From: Anaerolineae bacterium | Lineage (GTDB): Bacteria; Chloroflexota; Anaerolineae; 4572-78; J111 | Assembly: GCA_020433805.1 (NCBI GenBank) | Contig: JAGRBZ010000014.1 | Span: forward strand, 1-50,950 | Reading direction: 5' to 3' | Length of the DNA: 50,950 nucleotides | Shown here: piece by piece, positions 17,200-25,892 of the stretch | Layout of the letters: every line of letters begins with the position of its first letter | Position numbering within the stretch: position 1 is the first letter of the stretch | Program-made: the position numbers and the translations under genes | Notes under the pieces: model-generated | Database searches by the model: none | Told to the model about the DNA's origin: nothing | What the model saw: only the letters and a program-made list of their open reading frames with translations

Positions 17200-18774
17200 T
17201 CAAAGTAATCGAGCCAAGACTGTTCGGTTACGGGCGAATATCGAGGCTGCACGGCGATACATTCGGGCCACGACAGTGCGATCCTCCGGAGCCAGCCCTG
17301 ACATCAGAATTACCGCGGCGTACGTAGCCAAAACGATCAGGCTATCAACAATGAGGAACACAAGGTTTTCCTCGGCCGGAAGCCATTTTTCTACCACAGT
17401 GACAAGAGCAAATGCTACCAGTCCGGCTGAAACCGGTTTAAGAAAACTCCAATTATAAGGAATGATGCGAAAAATAAACCATACTTCAGCAACGCGCAGG
17501 ATATTAATCGTGGCCATCGAAATAAAGACGGCCGCGGCCGCACCAAGAAGGCCCCAGTATGGGATGAGCAAGAAATTAGCACTTATGCTGATCACAACCC
17601 AAAGCACCGAATTAACCAATTTCATTTTCGTATAACCGGTCATATCAATAATTGAGCCACAGATACCGGTACCGGCATTTACAAGCTCGGCGCAAGCCAA
17701 AATAACCAGCGCAGTTGCTCCGCCCACGAAACTCTGACCAAAAATCGACAGAATGGCTCCTGGAAATAACACCATGATCAGGAACATTGGTAGATTAAAC
17801 ATTAAGGTCCAGCGAGTTGTCGTCTGATATAGGCGTTGCATTTCTTTTCGATTGTCTAGCGTGTGAACTTCGGCAATCACCGGCTTAACTGACGCGATAA
17901 TAGAACTATATGCAATATGCCCTATGAGATTTATCTTGCTGGCGAGAGCAAAAATTCCCACGCTGGTGACCGTGCTAAACGAACCTAACAAAATAATCTG
18001 AATATTTTTTCGAAACTTTGTTAACATACCCGACAGCCAAAATGGCAGCGAATAATTGAAGATTTCGCGTGTATCGCGTCGGGCACTATTCAACGGACGT
18101 TTCCAGGACAGATCTCTACTTAAGAGGCTAATCATGACAAGAGACGCAGCAACATCGGATATGCCAAAAGCAATGACGGTAAGGAATGCATTTAGTCCGA
18201 TGAGAGCAAACACGACTAACAAGGCTATTCTAACCAGTATTTGAACAAAATTACGAGCAATAGCCGAGTATTCCATTTTTTTGAAACCGTGGGCGATACC
18301 GACAAGCAAATCGCTCAAGGCTAAGAAGGGAACAACGATACTAAGCAGTTGCAACAGCGGCACCAGCTTAGGTTCATTAAAGAGTTGTTCGGCGATAGGA
18401 GCGGCCAAAAAATATAAACCGGTGCCTAGCACCAAGCTGCTACCAAGCGTGCCCGCGATACCGAGTTGTACCGTTCCCCATAATCCTGCGCCATCTTGCT
18501 TCTTGGCCTGGATAGCAACATAACGAATCATTGCTGAGTCCAAACCAAACCCAGCCACGGCGGCGGCGATGGCAGCGGCACTCAGTGCCAGGGTATACAT
18601 CCCGTATTCTCCGGCTCCCAAGAGGCGGGCCAGAAGTAGCGCCGTAATGAATCTGCCGCCAAGCTCAAGCAGTTGTCCTGCAGCTAAGATACTGCCCCCT
18701 TTAGCTGTCGCGAGCATGTTTTGCTCAAAACTAGGGGTGTCGGAGGTTGGGGTATTATTTGATGGATTAGTCAC
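17200..18774 (-). CDS. Wzx-type polysaccharide flippase
   Basis: A 524-residue membrane protein of the MOP superfamily (polysaccharide/oligosaccharide exporter), with twelve to fourteen predicted helices. The N-terminus AGQLLELGGRFITALLLARL followed by LGAGEYGMYTLALS is the typical first helix pair of Wzx and stage V sporulation B-like flippases. It should move the undecaprenyl-linked repeat unit across the membrane so that the Wzy-like protein at 10658-12160 can polymerise it. It is downstream of the Wzz-like gene after a 91-base gap in which I see no further gene. Confidence 0.85.
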   Translation of the reverse strand: MTNPSNNTPTSDTPSFEQNMLATAKGGSILAAGQLLELGGRFITALLLARLLGAGEYGMYTLALSAAAIAAAVAGFGLDSAMIRYVAIQAKKQDGAGLWGTVQLGIAGTLGSSLVLGTGLYFLAAPIAEQLFNEPKLVPLLQLLSIVVPFLALSDLLVGIAHGFKKMEYSAIARNFVQILVRIALLVVFALIGLNAFLTVIAFGISDVAASLVMISLLSRDLSWKRPLNSARRDTREIFNYSLPFWLSGMLTKFRKNIQIILLGSFSTVTSVGIFALASKINLIGHIAYSSIIASVKPVIAEVHTLDNRKEMQRLYQTTTRWTLMFNLPMFLIMVLFPGAILSIFGQSFVGGATALVILACAELVNAGTGICGSIIDMTGYTKMKLVNSVLWVVISISANFLLIPYWGLLGAAAAVFISMATINILRVAEVWFIFRIIPYNWSFLKPVSAGLVAFALVTVVEKWLPAEENLVFLIVDSLIVLATYAAVILMSGLAPEDRTVVARMYRRAASIFARNRTVLARLL

Positions 18775-18865
18775 TCTGTTACCTGTATATCTTGCTGAAC
18801 TACTGCTACTAAAATCAGCTTATTGATGGTTTCCTGGCGCTTCAAACAAACTTTTTAAACATCGA

Positions 18866-20044
18866 TCATATTGTCGTGGGTGATTGCATACGCGAGTGAC
18901 CATTTTGGTATGTAAAGTTGTTGCTATTTTCTTTACTAAACAGGTTGATCGCCCCAACAGCAGTATTCTCTGTGTTTTTCAACGCATATTCTGCTTGAGC
19001 TAGAAGTTCATCTATCTCGATATCATAGTCTTCATAAGCTACAATTCCGGCAGTAACTTGTAGGTTCAGATCGTTAATGTTTTCAATCAATTTCTGAGTT
19101 GCCGTCTCCAGTTTTATCTGCAATTCTTGAAGCAATTGCTTTGCGGATTGACCTGCTATATCGAACAGCAATAAGGCAAAGGTCGTTTCCCCATATCGAG
19201 CCAAAATATCTTCGTCATGGAGGTTCGTCCCTATCGTGGTTGCTATTCGACGTAGAGTTTCAATTGAATTCATAGGTGCTGTTCCGTTAGTCATTTCGGG
19301 GCAACTCACATAGATCAAGGCTAATGAGAAGCTGTAGCTGTTTCGTTTGGCCCGGCTCATTTCTTGTCGCAATCTCAATCGAAAGTAAGCTTCGTTATAG
19401 GCCCCCGACTCATAGTCGATAATATCAAGAGTGACAGGTTCACTAACGTCCCCTAAGAAATATTCCGTCAGAAAAGCTATTACGATGCCCAAGATCAAAC
19501 CTAATATTCCGCCTACAACCATATTCAGTATGAGAGTGGAATTAAAAGGTTTTGTAGCCAATACTGCCTCGTCAAGCGGTTCCAGTTCAAATACATCGTA
19601 GAGATTGCTAACATAGATCCGGGTTTCAACGGCGACCACATTAGCAAAATCTCTCACGATCGTCGGGTTAGGTCCTTGTACTGATATCTCCAAGACATTC
19701 GTGCCTGCTACGACACCACTCTGGACAGAGAGACCTTTTCGCTCTGCCGAATTAAGATCAAGCCTTTCTATGGCTTTATCCTTAACCAATTTACTCTTGG
19801 CCACCTCAGCATAGGTCGTGAGAATTTGAACCCGGTTACTCAGAATATCGACAGCCTTCACAACTTCGCCGTCATCAGTAAACGCGGACGAGAGACGAGG
19901 ACTCATGATAAATGTTGTCGTAGTTCGGTATAACAACGTCTGGTTGATGGAAAAGAAATAGGTAGATACTAAAGTAGCTGCAACAATTACCAGGACAATC
20001 CACCACCTTTTCTTTACGATAAAAACATAACGCTTTAGTTCCAT
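18866..20044 (-). CDS. Wzz-like chain-length protein fused to degenerate GGDEF domain
   Basis: 392 residues. The first 200 form a chain-length determinant: a membrane segment at about 14-32, an extracytoplasmic domain, the family's Pro-containing EPLDEAVLATKPFNST (155-170), and a second membrane helix at about 172-196. The cytoplasmic C-terminus (about 215-370) is a GGDEF fold, with YNEAYFRLRLRQEMSRAKR, LHDEDILARYG and LQVTAGIVAYED. The active-site signature is GETTF (285-289) instead of GGDEF, so cyclase activity is doubtful. It may bind c-di-GMP, GTP or a partner, linking polymer length or export to second-messenger state. It follows the large secreted protein gene by 11 bases in operon layout. 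Confidence 0.8.
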   Translation of the reverse strand: MELKRYVFIVKKRWWIVLVIVAATLVSTYFFSINQTLLYRTTTTFIMSPRLSSAFTDDGEVVKAVDILSNRVQILTTYAEVAKSKLVKDKAIERLDLNSAERKGLSVQSGVVAGTNVLEISVQGPNPTIVRDFANVVAVETRIYVSNLYDVFELEPLDEAVLATKPFNSTLILNMVVGGILGLILGIVIAFLTEYFLGDVSEPVTLDIIDYESGAYNEAYFRLRLRQEMSRAKRNSYSFSLALIYVSCPEMTNGTAPMNSIETLRRIATTIGTNLHDEDILARYGETTFALLLFDIAGQSAKQLLQELQIKLETATQKLIENINDLNLQVTAGIVAYEDYDIEIDELLAQAEYALKNTENTAVGAINLFSKENSNNFTYQNGHSRMQSPTTI

Positions 20045-20055
20045 ATGTCTAACTA

Positions 20056-23000
20056 TTAATTCCCTGAACCATACTCAATATGTAAGAGAGGCGCGCCGGT
20101 CTGACTGCCGTTAAATGATTCGGCGGTGCGTTCACCGCTGCCGGTGATGATGATGGCCAGCGAATTACCACCGGACCAGCCGGACCGATCCACAATCTCT
20201 TGAATGACCGACGAGAGATCAGGCGTACGTTGGTCTGGCCCCGCTTCGCCGATGTTTGACCAGGCTACCGGTGCCCAAGAGGCTGATGCCGTGGTTCTGG
20301 GGCGAGACGAGATATTGTTGTTCGCGGTTGTAAACGTAGAGGCGTTGTTGGCTGCTTGGCCCTGGATAGTAAGCGATGTAGCAGTCGAGCCGGTTTCATC
20401 CACCTGAAACTGAACGTAAGCTCCGGTGATCGTTGCGCCTTGCGGGATGTTGACTCCATTGAAACGCATTCCTACCGTTTGGTTACTGTCGTCAAAGACC
20501 AACTCCAGGTCACTACTATCCAAGTCGACATCCCCTGCCTCTTCTTCAGCGTCGTCTGAACTGGCCGCAACCCGAACCTCTACGACATTTCCTCCAGTCG
20601 ACTCTACCACCGTAATGGTCACCTCATCAAAGGTTGATAGGTCACTGTCATCAGCCGTCAGTCGCAGCACGTACACGCCCTCCGTCGAGAAGCTGGCGGT
20701 CGTATCGACTGCATTGGCATCATCAAAGGTGACGGTGCCCGGTCCGCTGACTTCGCTCCAGGTGCTGGTCACCGTGCCCGGTGGGTTCGGCAGACCGTCG
20801 TCTGTCACTGTCCCATCCAGACTGGCGTCACTCGGCAGCGTGATCGACTGGTCCGTGCCGGCATTGACTACCGGTGCTTGGTTGGATCCTGGTGGCTCAT
20901 ACTCCACGTGGAGTAAGGGCGCACCAAGCTGATCTCCGTTCCACGACTCGGCCACGCGCTCACCCTCTCCGGTAACTATGATCACCAGCGAGTTGCCGCT
21001 GGTCCAACCGGATCGATTTATAATCTCCTGGATAACCGGAGCAATGTTAGGCGTTCGTTGGTCGGGTCCCTGTGCGCCTACAACAGGCCAAGGGGGAGGT
21101 GCCCAGCCAATAGACGCCGCTGTTTTGGGTCTGGAGGAGATACCGTTTGCGCCGGTGGTAAATGTAGGCGCATTGTCGGCCGCCTGGCCCTGAATGGTCA
21201 GAAGCGTTGCGTTCGAGGGCGTTTCATCCACCTGGAACTGCACGAAGGCATTAACAATGGCCGCGCCCTGTGGGATGGTCAGTCCATTAAAGCGCATACC
21301 TACGGTTTGGTTACCGCCGCCGTCAAAAACCAACTCAAGATCACTGTTATTGAAGGAGACGTTGCCCGATATATTTTCTTCCGCATCATCTGTACCGGCA
21401 GATATGCGCACATCTAAAGTTACGGTTCCGCTACTGCTCAGCGCCGTGATTTCCACTTGATCATTGGCTATTAGTTGCCCGTCATTGGCTGCAAGTTGCA
21501 GGATGTAGGTTCCCGGTGTTGAGAACGTAGCGGTTGTATCGACCGCATTGGCATTGCCAAAGGTGACGGTGCCGGGCCCGCTGACCTTGCTCCAAGCGGT
21601 AGTGACCGCTCCTGGCGGATCAGGTACGCCATCGTCACTGACCGTTCCATCAAGACTCACATTGGCCGGCAGCGTTATAGACTGGTCGGCACCCGCATCC
21701 ACGAACGGCGGTTCATTGCCTGATCCCGGCATCAACGGGTAAGAAATTTCATACATTTTCCCGTCATTTTCATCAGGGTCTTCGTTATTGTCGACGGCCC
21801 GATCCACGATGTAGAGGTGCCTTCCGACCGGGTTACTGCTCGCCGGAGCGTAGGCCAATCCGGCTGCTTTAATAGAATTCAAAGAAGAGATGTCGATGTA
21901 ACGAAGAAGTGTGCCGTCTCTGGTTGTTTCGGCCATATATGTTTCTCTGCTGCTCAAAACATATAAATGGCCATTATCCGTATCGAATGCAATACCCTCA
22001 GGGTCTCTAAGTCCCAACGAGGTTGTATCAAAGTTAGTTACTTGGTCGTCGCCGGCCGGTGGCACCCCATCAAAGAGTCCGTTAGCACCCGGATCAACGT
22101 CGTAAACTTCTTCGTTGACCCCATCGACGATGAACAAATGACCTTGCCAGGTATCATAGGTAATCCCTTCCGGGTCGTTACTGCCAAAATCGGCAGTAAC
22201 GATAAAGGTGCTGGTATCATCCCCCGTGTCAAAGATCCCGTCCGGGCCCAGGTCTACCTCAAAGATCCACCTGTCACCGGTATCATCCGAAATGAATACA
22301 TGATTGTTAAATGGATTGTAGGCCATTCCGGTTGGTTCATCGTTCACAGGGTTATCCCCGGAGTGGAAGCTGGCGTAGGTTCCTAACAAGTTGCCTGACA
22401 GATTTGTCTCGAAGATATTTTCGCCTGTAAAGATTGACATTTCATTTACTTCACCATCGCTGATCAGAAGGCTATCAGAGTTGGGTAAGTAAACCACGCC
22501 TGAGGGATCGGGGCTGGGGGGATTATACGCAGAGGTGTTGGTGGTTTGGACCAAGGTCGCCTGATCAGTAACAGCCAGAGTGCCGATGTCGGCGGTGCCT
22601 ACGGAACGAGCGCTCTCCGGCAGCGGAGTGTTCAGATCAAATTCAATGATCCGACCTAGTGGCTGCCCCTTTTTCTGGTTACCGGGTTTCAGGCCCGTGT
22701 CGGCCACAAACAGATTGATCTTTGCCGGATCATCGGTTGCGTCTGTGCTGGGCGCAAACACCATCGCCTGCGGATCAACCAGGTTAGAGGCTGACAGATC
22801 ATAACTTGTCACTTTTTCACCCGTAGCGGTCGTTTCATACAGCTTTTTGCCAGATGGACTCAAGTAATAGTGGTGACCGTTGGTAGGGTTGATAGCTACC
22901 CCCTGGGCATCGACTGCATCAGCCGGATTTAGGTTCTTCTGAGAAACTCTGCCATCACTAATCGCGGCCTCATCATCAAACCCGCCTTCAGAGTCCGGCT

Positions 23001-24474
23001 GAATGCGGACAAACTGCTTGGCCCCTTTGTCCAAGATCACGAGATCTCCGGTTGTGGGGTCGATGGTTAACCCCTGGGGGCTTTTGAGTTGGTATTCTTT
23101 GGTTTTGAAGCGCCGGTCGATTCTTTTACTGCCTGAGTTTAGGTCGCCATTAGTTCCCCCCTTTATTTCAAGCAGTTCATTGGAAGTCGAGTCAAGCAGT
23201 AGCACCCGATTTCCAACACGATCATAGGTCATGTTGATCAGGGAATCAGCCGGATTATCGATCTCAACTATACCGGCCGACCGTTCAAAGGGCGTCATCT
23301 GTGTGATCCGGATCTTCTCCTTAGAATTGGCTTCCATTACAAAGAAGAGATTGGCGTTCGGGGAGAAGGCCAATCCAGCCGGATTAAGTAAACCAAGATC
23401 ATTGGTATCAATTATATGGGCTTCGTAATCTACTATATTGCCAGCCTGTAAAGAGGCCGCCGGTGCAGGCAGAGAAAATTCGATGATCCTGCCGAGCTCC
23501 GGTTCGGTATCTTGATCAGTACCTCCAAAGATGAGGGGGAGATAAATCTCAAATTCGAAGGGGGGGCTTGGGTCCGTATCCGCAGAAGGATCGGTAGCCT
23601 GGCTAACGTCGTTACGGAAACCGGTATCGGCCATAAATAGGTGGATTACCGACGGATCATCGGTCGTATTTGCGCTGGGGGCAAAGACAATGGCCTGTGG
23701 ATCATTCAAGATCGTACTGCCTGTACCGAATGAGGCAATTTTCTGACCGGAAGTAGTGATTTCGTAAAGTTTTCTCTGAGAAGGGCTGAAGATATAAAGA
23801 TGGCCATTAACGGCGTTATAAGCCAAGCTGTGGGGATCGTCTAGGCCGGCCACATTAAGATCAATTCGGGTAACCCTGCCCTCGTCCTGGGCCGTCTCAG
23901 CATCAAGATCACCTTGGGCATCCGGTTGGATGCGGACAAGCTGACCGGCCGCACTATCGAGGATGAAGAGTTGGCCGTTGGCGGGATCAATGACCATGCC
24001 TTGCGGGTCTTGTAAGCCGTATGGCCCGGCGTTAAAGCGGCGATTGATGGTGGATGTAGCCGGATCCAAAGCGCCATCGGGCGTAGCATTGACTTCAACC
24101 AGTTCGCTCGCGGTAGCGTCGTAGAGCAGCAGACGGTTACCCCACCCGTCGAAAGTCATATTAATGGGATCGTTCATTGCTATGTTGAGGCTAACAACAC
24201 CTTCGGACTCTTCAAAGGGGGTCATCATGGTAATCTTGGTTTCCGTGCTGGTATCGGCCTCGATGATGAAGAAGAGGTTGGCTACGGGCGAGAAGGCCAG
24301 TCCAGCCGGATTGAGCAGGCCAAAATCGTTGGTATCGATGGCATGTTCTTCTTCAAGATTACCAGCATCCCCTTGAGCAGATACAGATGAACTTAACGTT
24401 AAGGCAAGAAGAACTGTACCTCCCATCAGGAGTAACCAACGAACTGTAGTTTTTCTACCTGAGCCAAATATCAT
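20056..24474 (-). CDS. large secreted NHL-like / PKD / beta-sandwich surface protein
   Basis: 1472 residues with a signal peptide (about 1-34, LLALTLSSSVSAQG). Residues about 45-620 are two similar halves of beta-propeller type repeats (DTNDFGLLNPAGLAFSP in the first and DTNDLGLLNPAGLAFSP in the second), and a third related propeller-like part follows to about 930. Then come two copies of a pair: a PKD-like domain (ADQSITLPANVSLDGTVSDD; TDQSITLPSDASLDGTVTDD) and a beta-sandwich module (QTVGMRFNGL, FVQFQVDET, GAPLLHVEYE or GAPLLHIEYG) that may bind carbohydrate. No catalytic motif is seen. The ATG overlaps the preceding stop by four bases (ATGA), so it is coupled to the DUF11 protein gene. Confidence 0.8.
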   Translation of the reverse strand: MIFGSGRKTTVRWLLLMGGTVLLALTLSSSVSAQGDAGNLEEEHAIDTNDFGLLNPAGLAFSPVANLFFIIEADTSTETKITMMTPFEESEGVVSLNIAMNDPINMTFDGWGNRLLLYDATASELVEVNATPDGALDPATSTINRRFNAGPYGLQDPQGMVIDPANGQLFILDSAAGQLVRIQPDAQGDLDAETAQDEGRVTRIDLNVAGLDDPHSLAYNAVNGHLYIFSPSQRKLYEITTSGQKIASFGTGSTILNDPQAIVFAPSANTTDDPSVIHLFMADTGFRNDVSQATDPSADTDPSPPFEFEIYLPLIFGGTDQDTEPELGRIIEFSLPAPAASLQAGNIVDYEAHIIDTNDLGLLNPAGLAFSPNANLFFVMEANSKEKIRITQMTPFERSAGIVEIDNPADSLINMTYDRVGNRVLLLDSTSNELLEIKGGTNGDLNSGSKRIDRRFKTKEYQLKSPQGLTIDPTTGDLVILDKGAKQFVRIQPDSEGGFDDEAAISDGRVSQKNLNPADAVDAQGVAINPTNGHHYYLSPSGKKLYETTATGEKVTSYDLSASNLVDPQAMVFAPSTDATDDPAKINLFVADTGLKPGNQKKGQPLGRIIEFDLNTPLPESARSVGTADIGTLAVTDQATLVQTTNTSAYNPPSPDPSGVVYLPNSDSLLISDGEVNEMSIFTGENIFETNLSGNLLGTYASFHSGDNPVNDEPTGMAYNPFNNHVFISDDTGDRWIFEVDLGPDGIFDTGDDTSTFIVTADFGSNDPEGITYDTWQGHLFIVDGVNEEVYDVDPGANGLFDGVPPAGDDQVTNFDTTSLGLRDPEGIAFDTDNGHLYVLSSRETYMAETTRDGTLLRYIDISSLNSIKAAGLAYAPASSNPVGRHLYIVDRAVDNNEDPDENDGKMYEISYPLMPGSGNEPPFVDAGADQSITLPANVSLDGTVSDDGVPDPPGAVTTAWSKVSGPGTVTFGNANAVDTTATFSTPGTYILQLAANDGQLIANDQVEITALSSSGTVTLDVRISAGTDDAEENISGNVSFNNSDLELVFDGGGNQTVGMRFNGLTIPQGAAIVNAFVQFQVDETPSNATLLTIQGQAADNAPTFTTGANGISSRPKTAASIGWAPPPWPVVGAQGPDQRTPNIAPVIQEIINRSGWTSGNSLVIIVTGEGERVAESWNGDQLGAPLLHVEYEPPGSNQAPVVNAGTDQSITLPSDASLDGTVTDDGLPNPPGTVTSTWSEVSGPGTVTFDDANAVDTTASFSTEGVYVLRLTADDSDLSTFDEVTITVVESTGGNVVEVRVAASSDDAEEEAGDVDLDSSDLELVFDDSNQTVGMRFNGVNIPQGATITGAYVQFQVDETGSTATSLTIQGQAANNASTFTTANNNISSRPRTTASASWAPVAWSNIGEAGPDQRTPDLSSVIQEIVDRSGWSGGNSLAIIITGSGERTAESFNGSQTGAPLLHIEYGSGN

Positions 24475-25892
24475 TGAGAGCTCCTTTTCCTGTTATATAG
24501 AGCCATTCCCGACTCATCGTCGTTTGGAGTCCTTTCAGTGGGCAGGCTTGTGCTAAACGCTTCGGTTCTATTCTTGGCTTCCGCCATCCAGCAAAATGGT
24601 TGGTCATATTCAAACAAATTGCTAGAGAACCATACGTGCAATGTGTTTTTATTGACGACACTGCTCACCTCGATTGGCGATCTACTCCATCTATTTTCAG
24701 ATTCGTCCCGATCGTAAATATCAGCTTTGCCCCGATCATGTCTATAGCGCACCCGATGTTCCACCCCGAGATTTCGCCTCTCTAGACCCGTATCGATACG
24801 GCAGTCACGATCAATGTAAAAAATGTACTCAAGTCGTTCACCCACCAGGCCCAATTCTCCGACCGTATAGAACGTAACCTTGAAATCAGACCCATCCTCC
24901 TGAAGCGCAATGGTTGTCAAATCATAATTTGCAAGAGGTACATCCTCAGCTGCATCAGACACGACTTGCTGGGTCGCGTGGGGTTGCACGACGATGCTGC
25001 CGGTTCGGTAATCTTCTTGAGCCAAAACACCTTGGCCTAAACGCCTTCCACCATTTTTCCAAGTGGCCCAGGCAAAGGTTTCCACGACCGGAGCCGTTAC
25101 GCCATTGGTGGAAACCTTAAAGCGGAGCGGGCTTACGTTGGCCTCTCGCTCCATCTCTAGAATTGAAAAAGATACTTCTTGTCCGTCGAAGTCGGCGACA
25201 AACGGGGGTGCCGTATCAACTGAAAGGAACGTGGTTCCCGTGGGGATGGGAACTATTATCTTTAAATCCCACATACGTTCTCGGCCAACATTCATGGGGT
25301 ATAAGGTGTAAGTAATTATGTCATCGGACACAAAAGCCATAGCCTCAAGTTGTAGCCGCGACACAGGTTTCTGCCACTTCAAGGATGGTTTGGTAATATC
25401 AATCGTTACATCTTCTGTCACGTAATCTCCTGGTTGTTTCCCGGTCCAGGAAATCCAAGCATGGGTAGTATAATTGGTCACAATTGGGTCGATGACCTCG
25501 ACTGTAAAGAACGCATCCTTGATGGATTTTTGATTAAAGCTAGCCGTAAAAAATGTAACCTCTACGCCATCGAACTCAACCATTGTTGTGGGTTGAGCGC
25601 CACCTTGTAGGTAGCGAGTCCCATCCGGTAGCAAAACCTTAAAGGTAACGTCAGTCATCGGCCAGTCAACCTTATTGGAAAATTCGATGTGGTAAGTTAT
25701 TCGGTTCTCTTCCAAAGTTGGTTCTAAATCAAACTTGAAAGGCGGCCACTGGGCGTAGACGGGATGTGTCGTAAAAATCAATGTAAATAGAAAAACGAAA
25801 CCTATTGGGAGAACCAGATAGGTTTCCAGCCTCAACGTATGACAAAAATTTGCCATGTTAGTAACTCTCGCTATCAGCCCAGATTTTGTCAT
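24471..25892 (-). CDS. secreted DUF11-like repeat protein
   Basis: 473 residues with an N-terminal hydrophobic signal (LVLPIGFVFLFTLIFTTHPV, cleavage probably near VYAQ). Two segments read like DUF11/conserved-repeat beta-sandwiches: NRITYHIEFSNKVDWPMTDV with LPDGTRYLQGG, and DIITYTLYPMNVGRERMWDL with IPTGTTFLSVD. The remaining C-terminal part (about 320-470) is a further beta-rich domain without a family I recognise. Such proteins are usually cell-surface or sheath components. Both ends overlap neighbours by four bases (ATGA at 24471-24474 and 25889-25892), so it is translated as part of the operon. Function unknown. Confidence 0.7.
   Translation of the reverse strand: MTKSGLIARVTNMANFCHTLRLETYLVLPIGFVFLFTLIFTTHPVYAQWPPFKFDLEPTLEENRITYHIEFSNKVDWPMTDVTFKVLLPDGTRYLQGGAQPTTMVEFDGVEVTFFTASFNQKSIKDAFFTVEVIDPIVTNYTTHAWISWTGKQPGDYVTEDVTIDITKPSLKWQKPVSRLQLEAMAFVSDDIITYTLYPMNVGRERMWDLKIIVPIPTGTTFLSVDTAPPFVADFDGQEVSFSILEMEREANVSPLRFKVSTNGVTAPVVETFAWATWKNGGRRLGQGVLAQEDYRTGSIVVQPHATQQVVSDAAEDVPLANYDLTTIALQEDGSDFKVTFYTVGELGLVGERLEYIFYIDRDCRIDTGLERRNLGVEHRVRYRHDRGKADIYDRDESENRWSRSPIEVSSVVNKNTLHVWFSSNLFEYDQPFCWMAEAKNRTEAFSTSLPTERTPNDDESGMALYNRKRSSQ

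Noticed and set aside
20426..20932. Plus-strand open frame of 168 codons opposite the large secreted protein
   Set aside because: Antisense shadow of the repeat-rich gene: Ser/Thr/Val-rich low-complexity translation and no family features.
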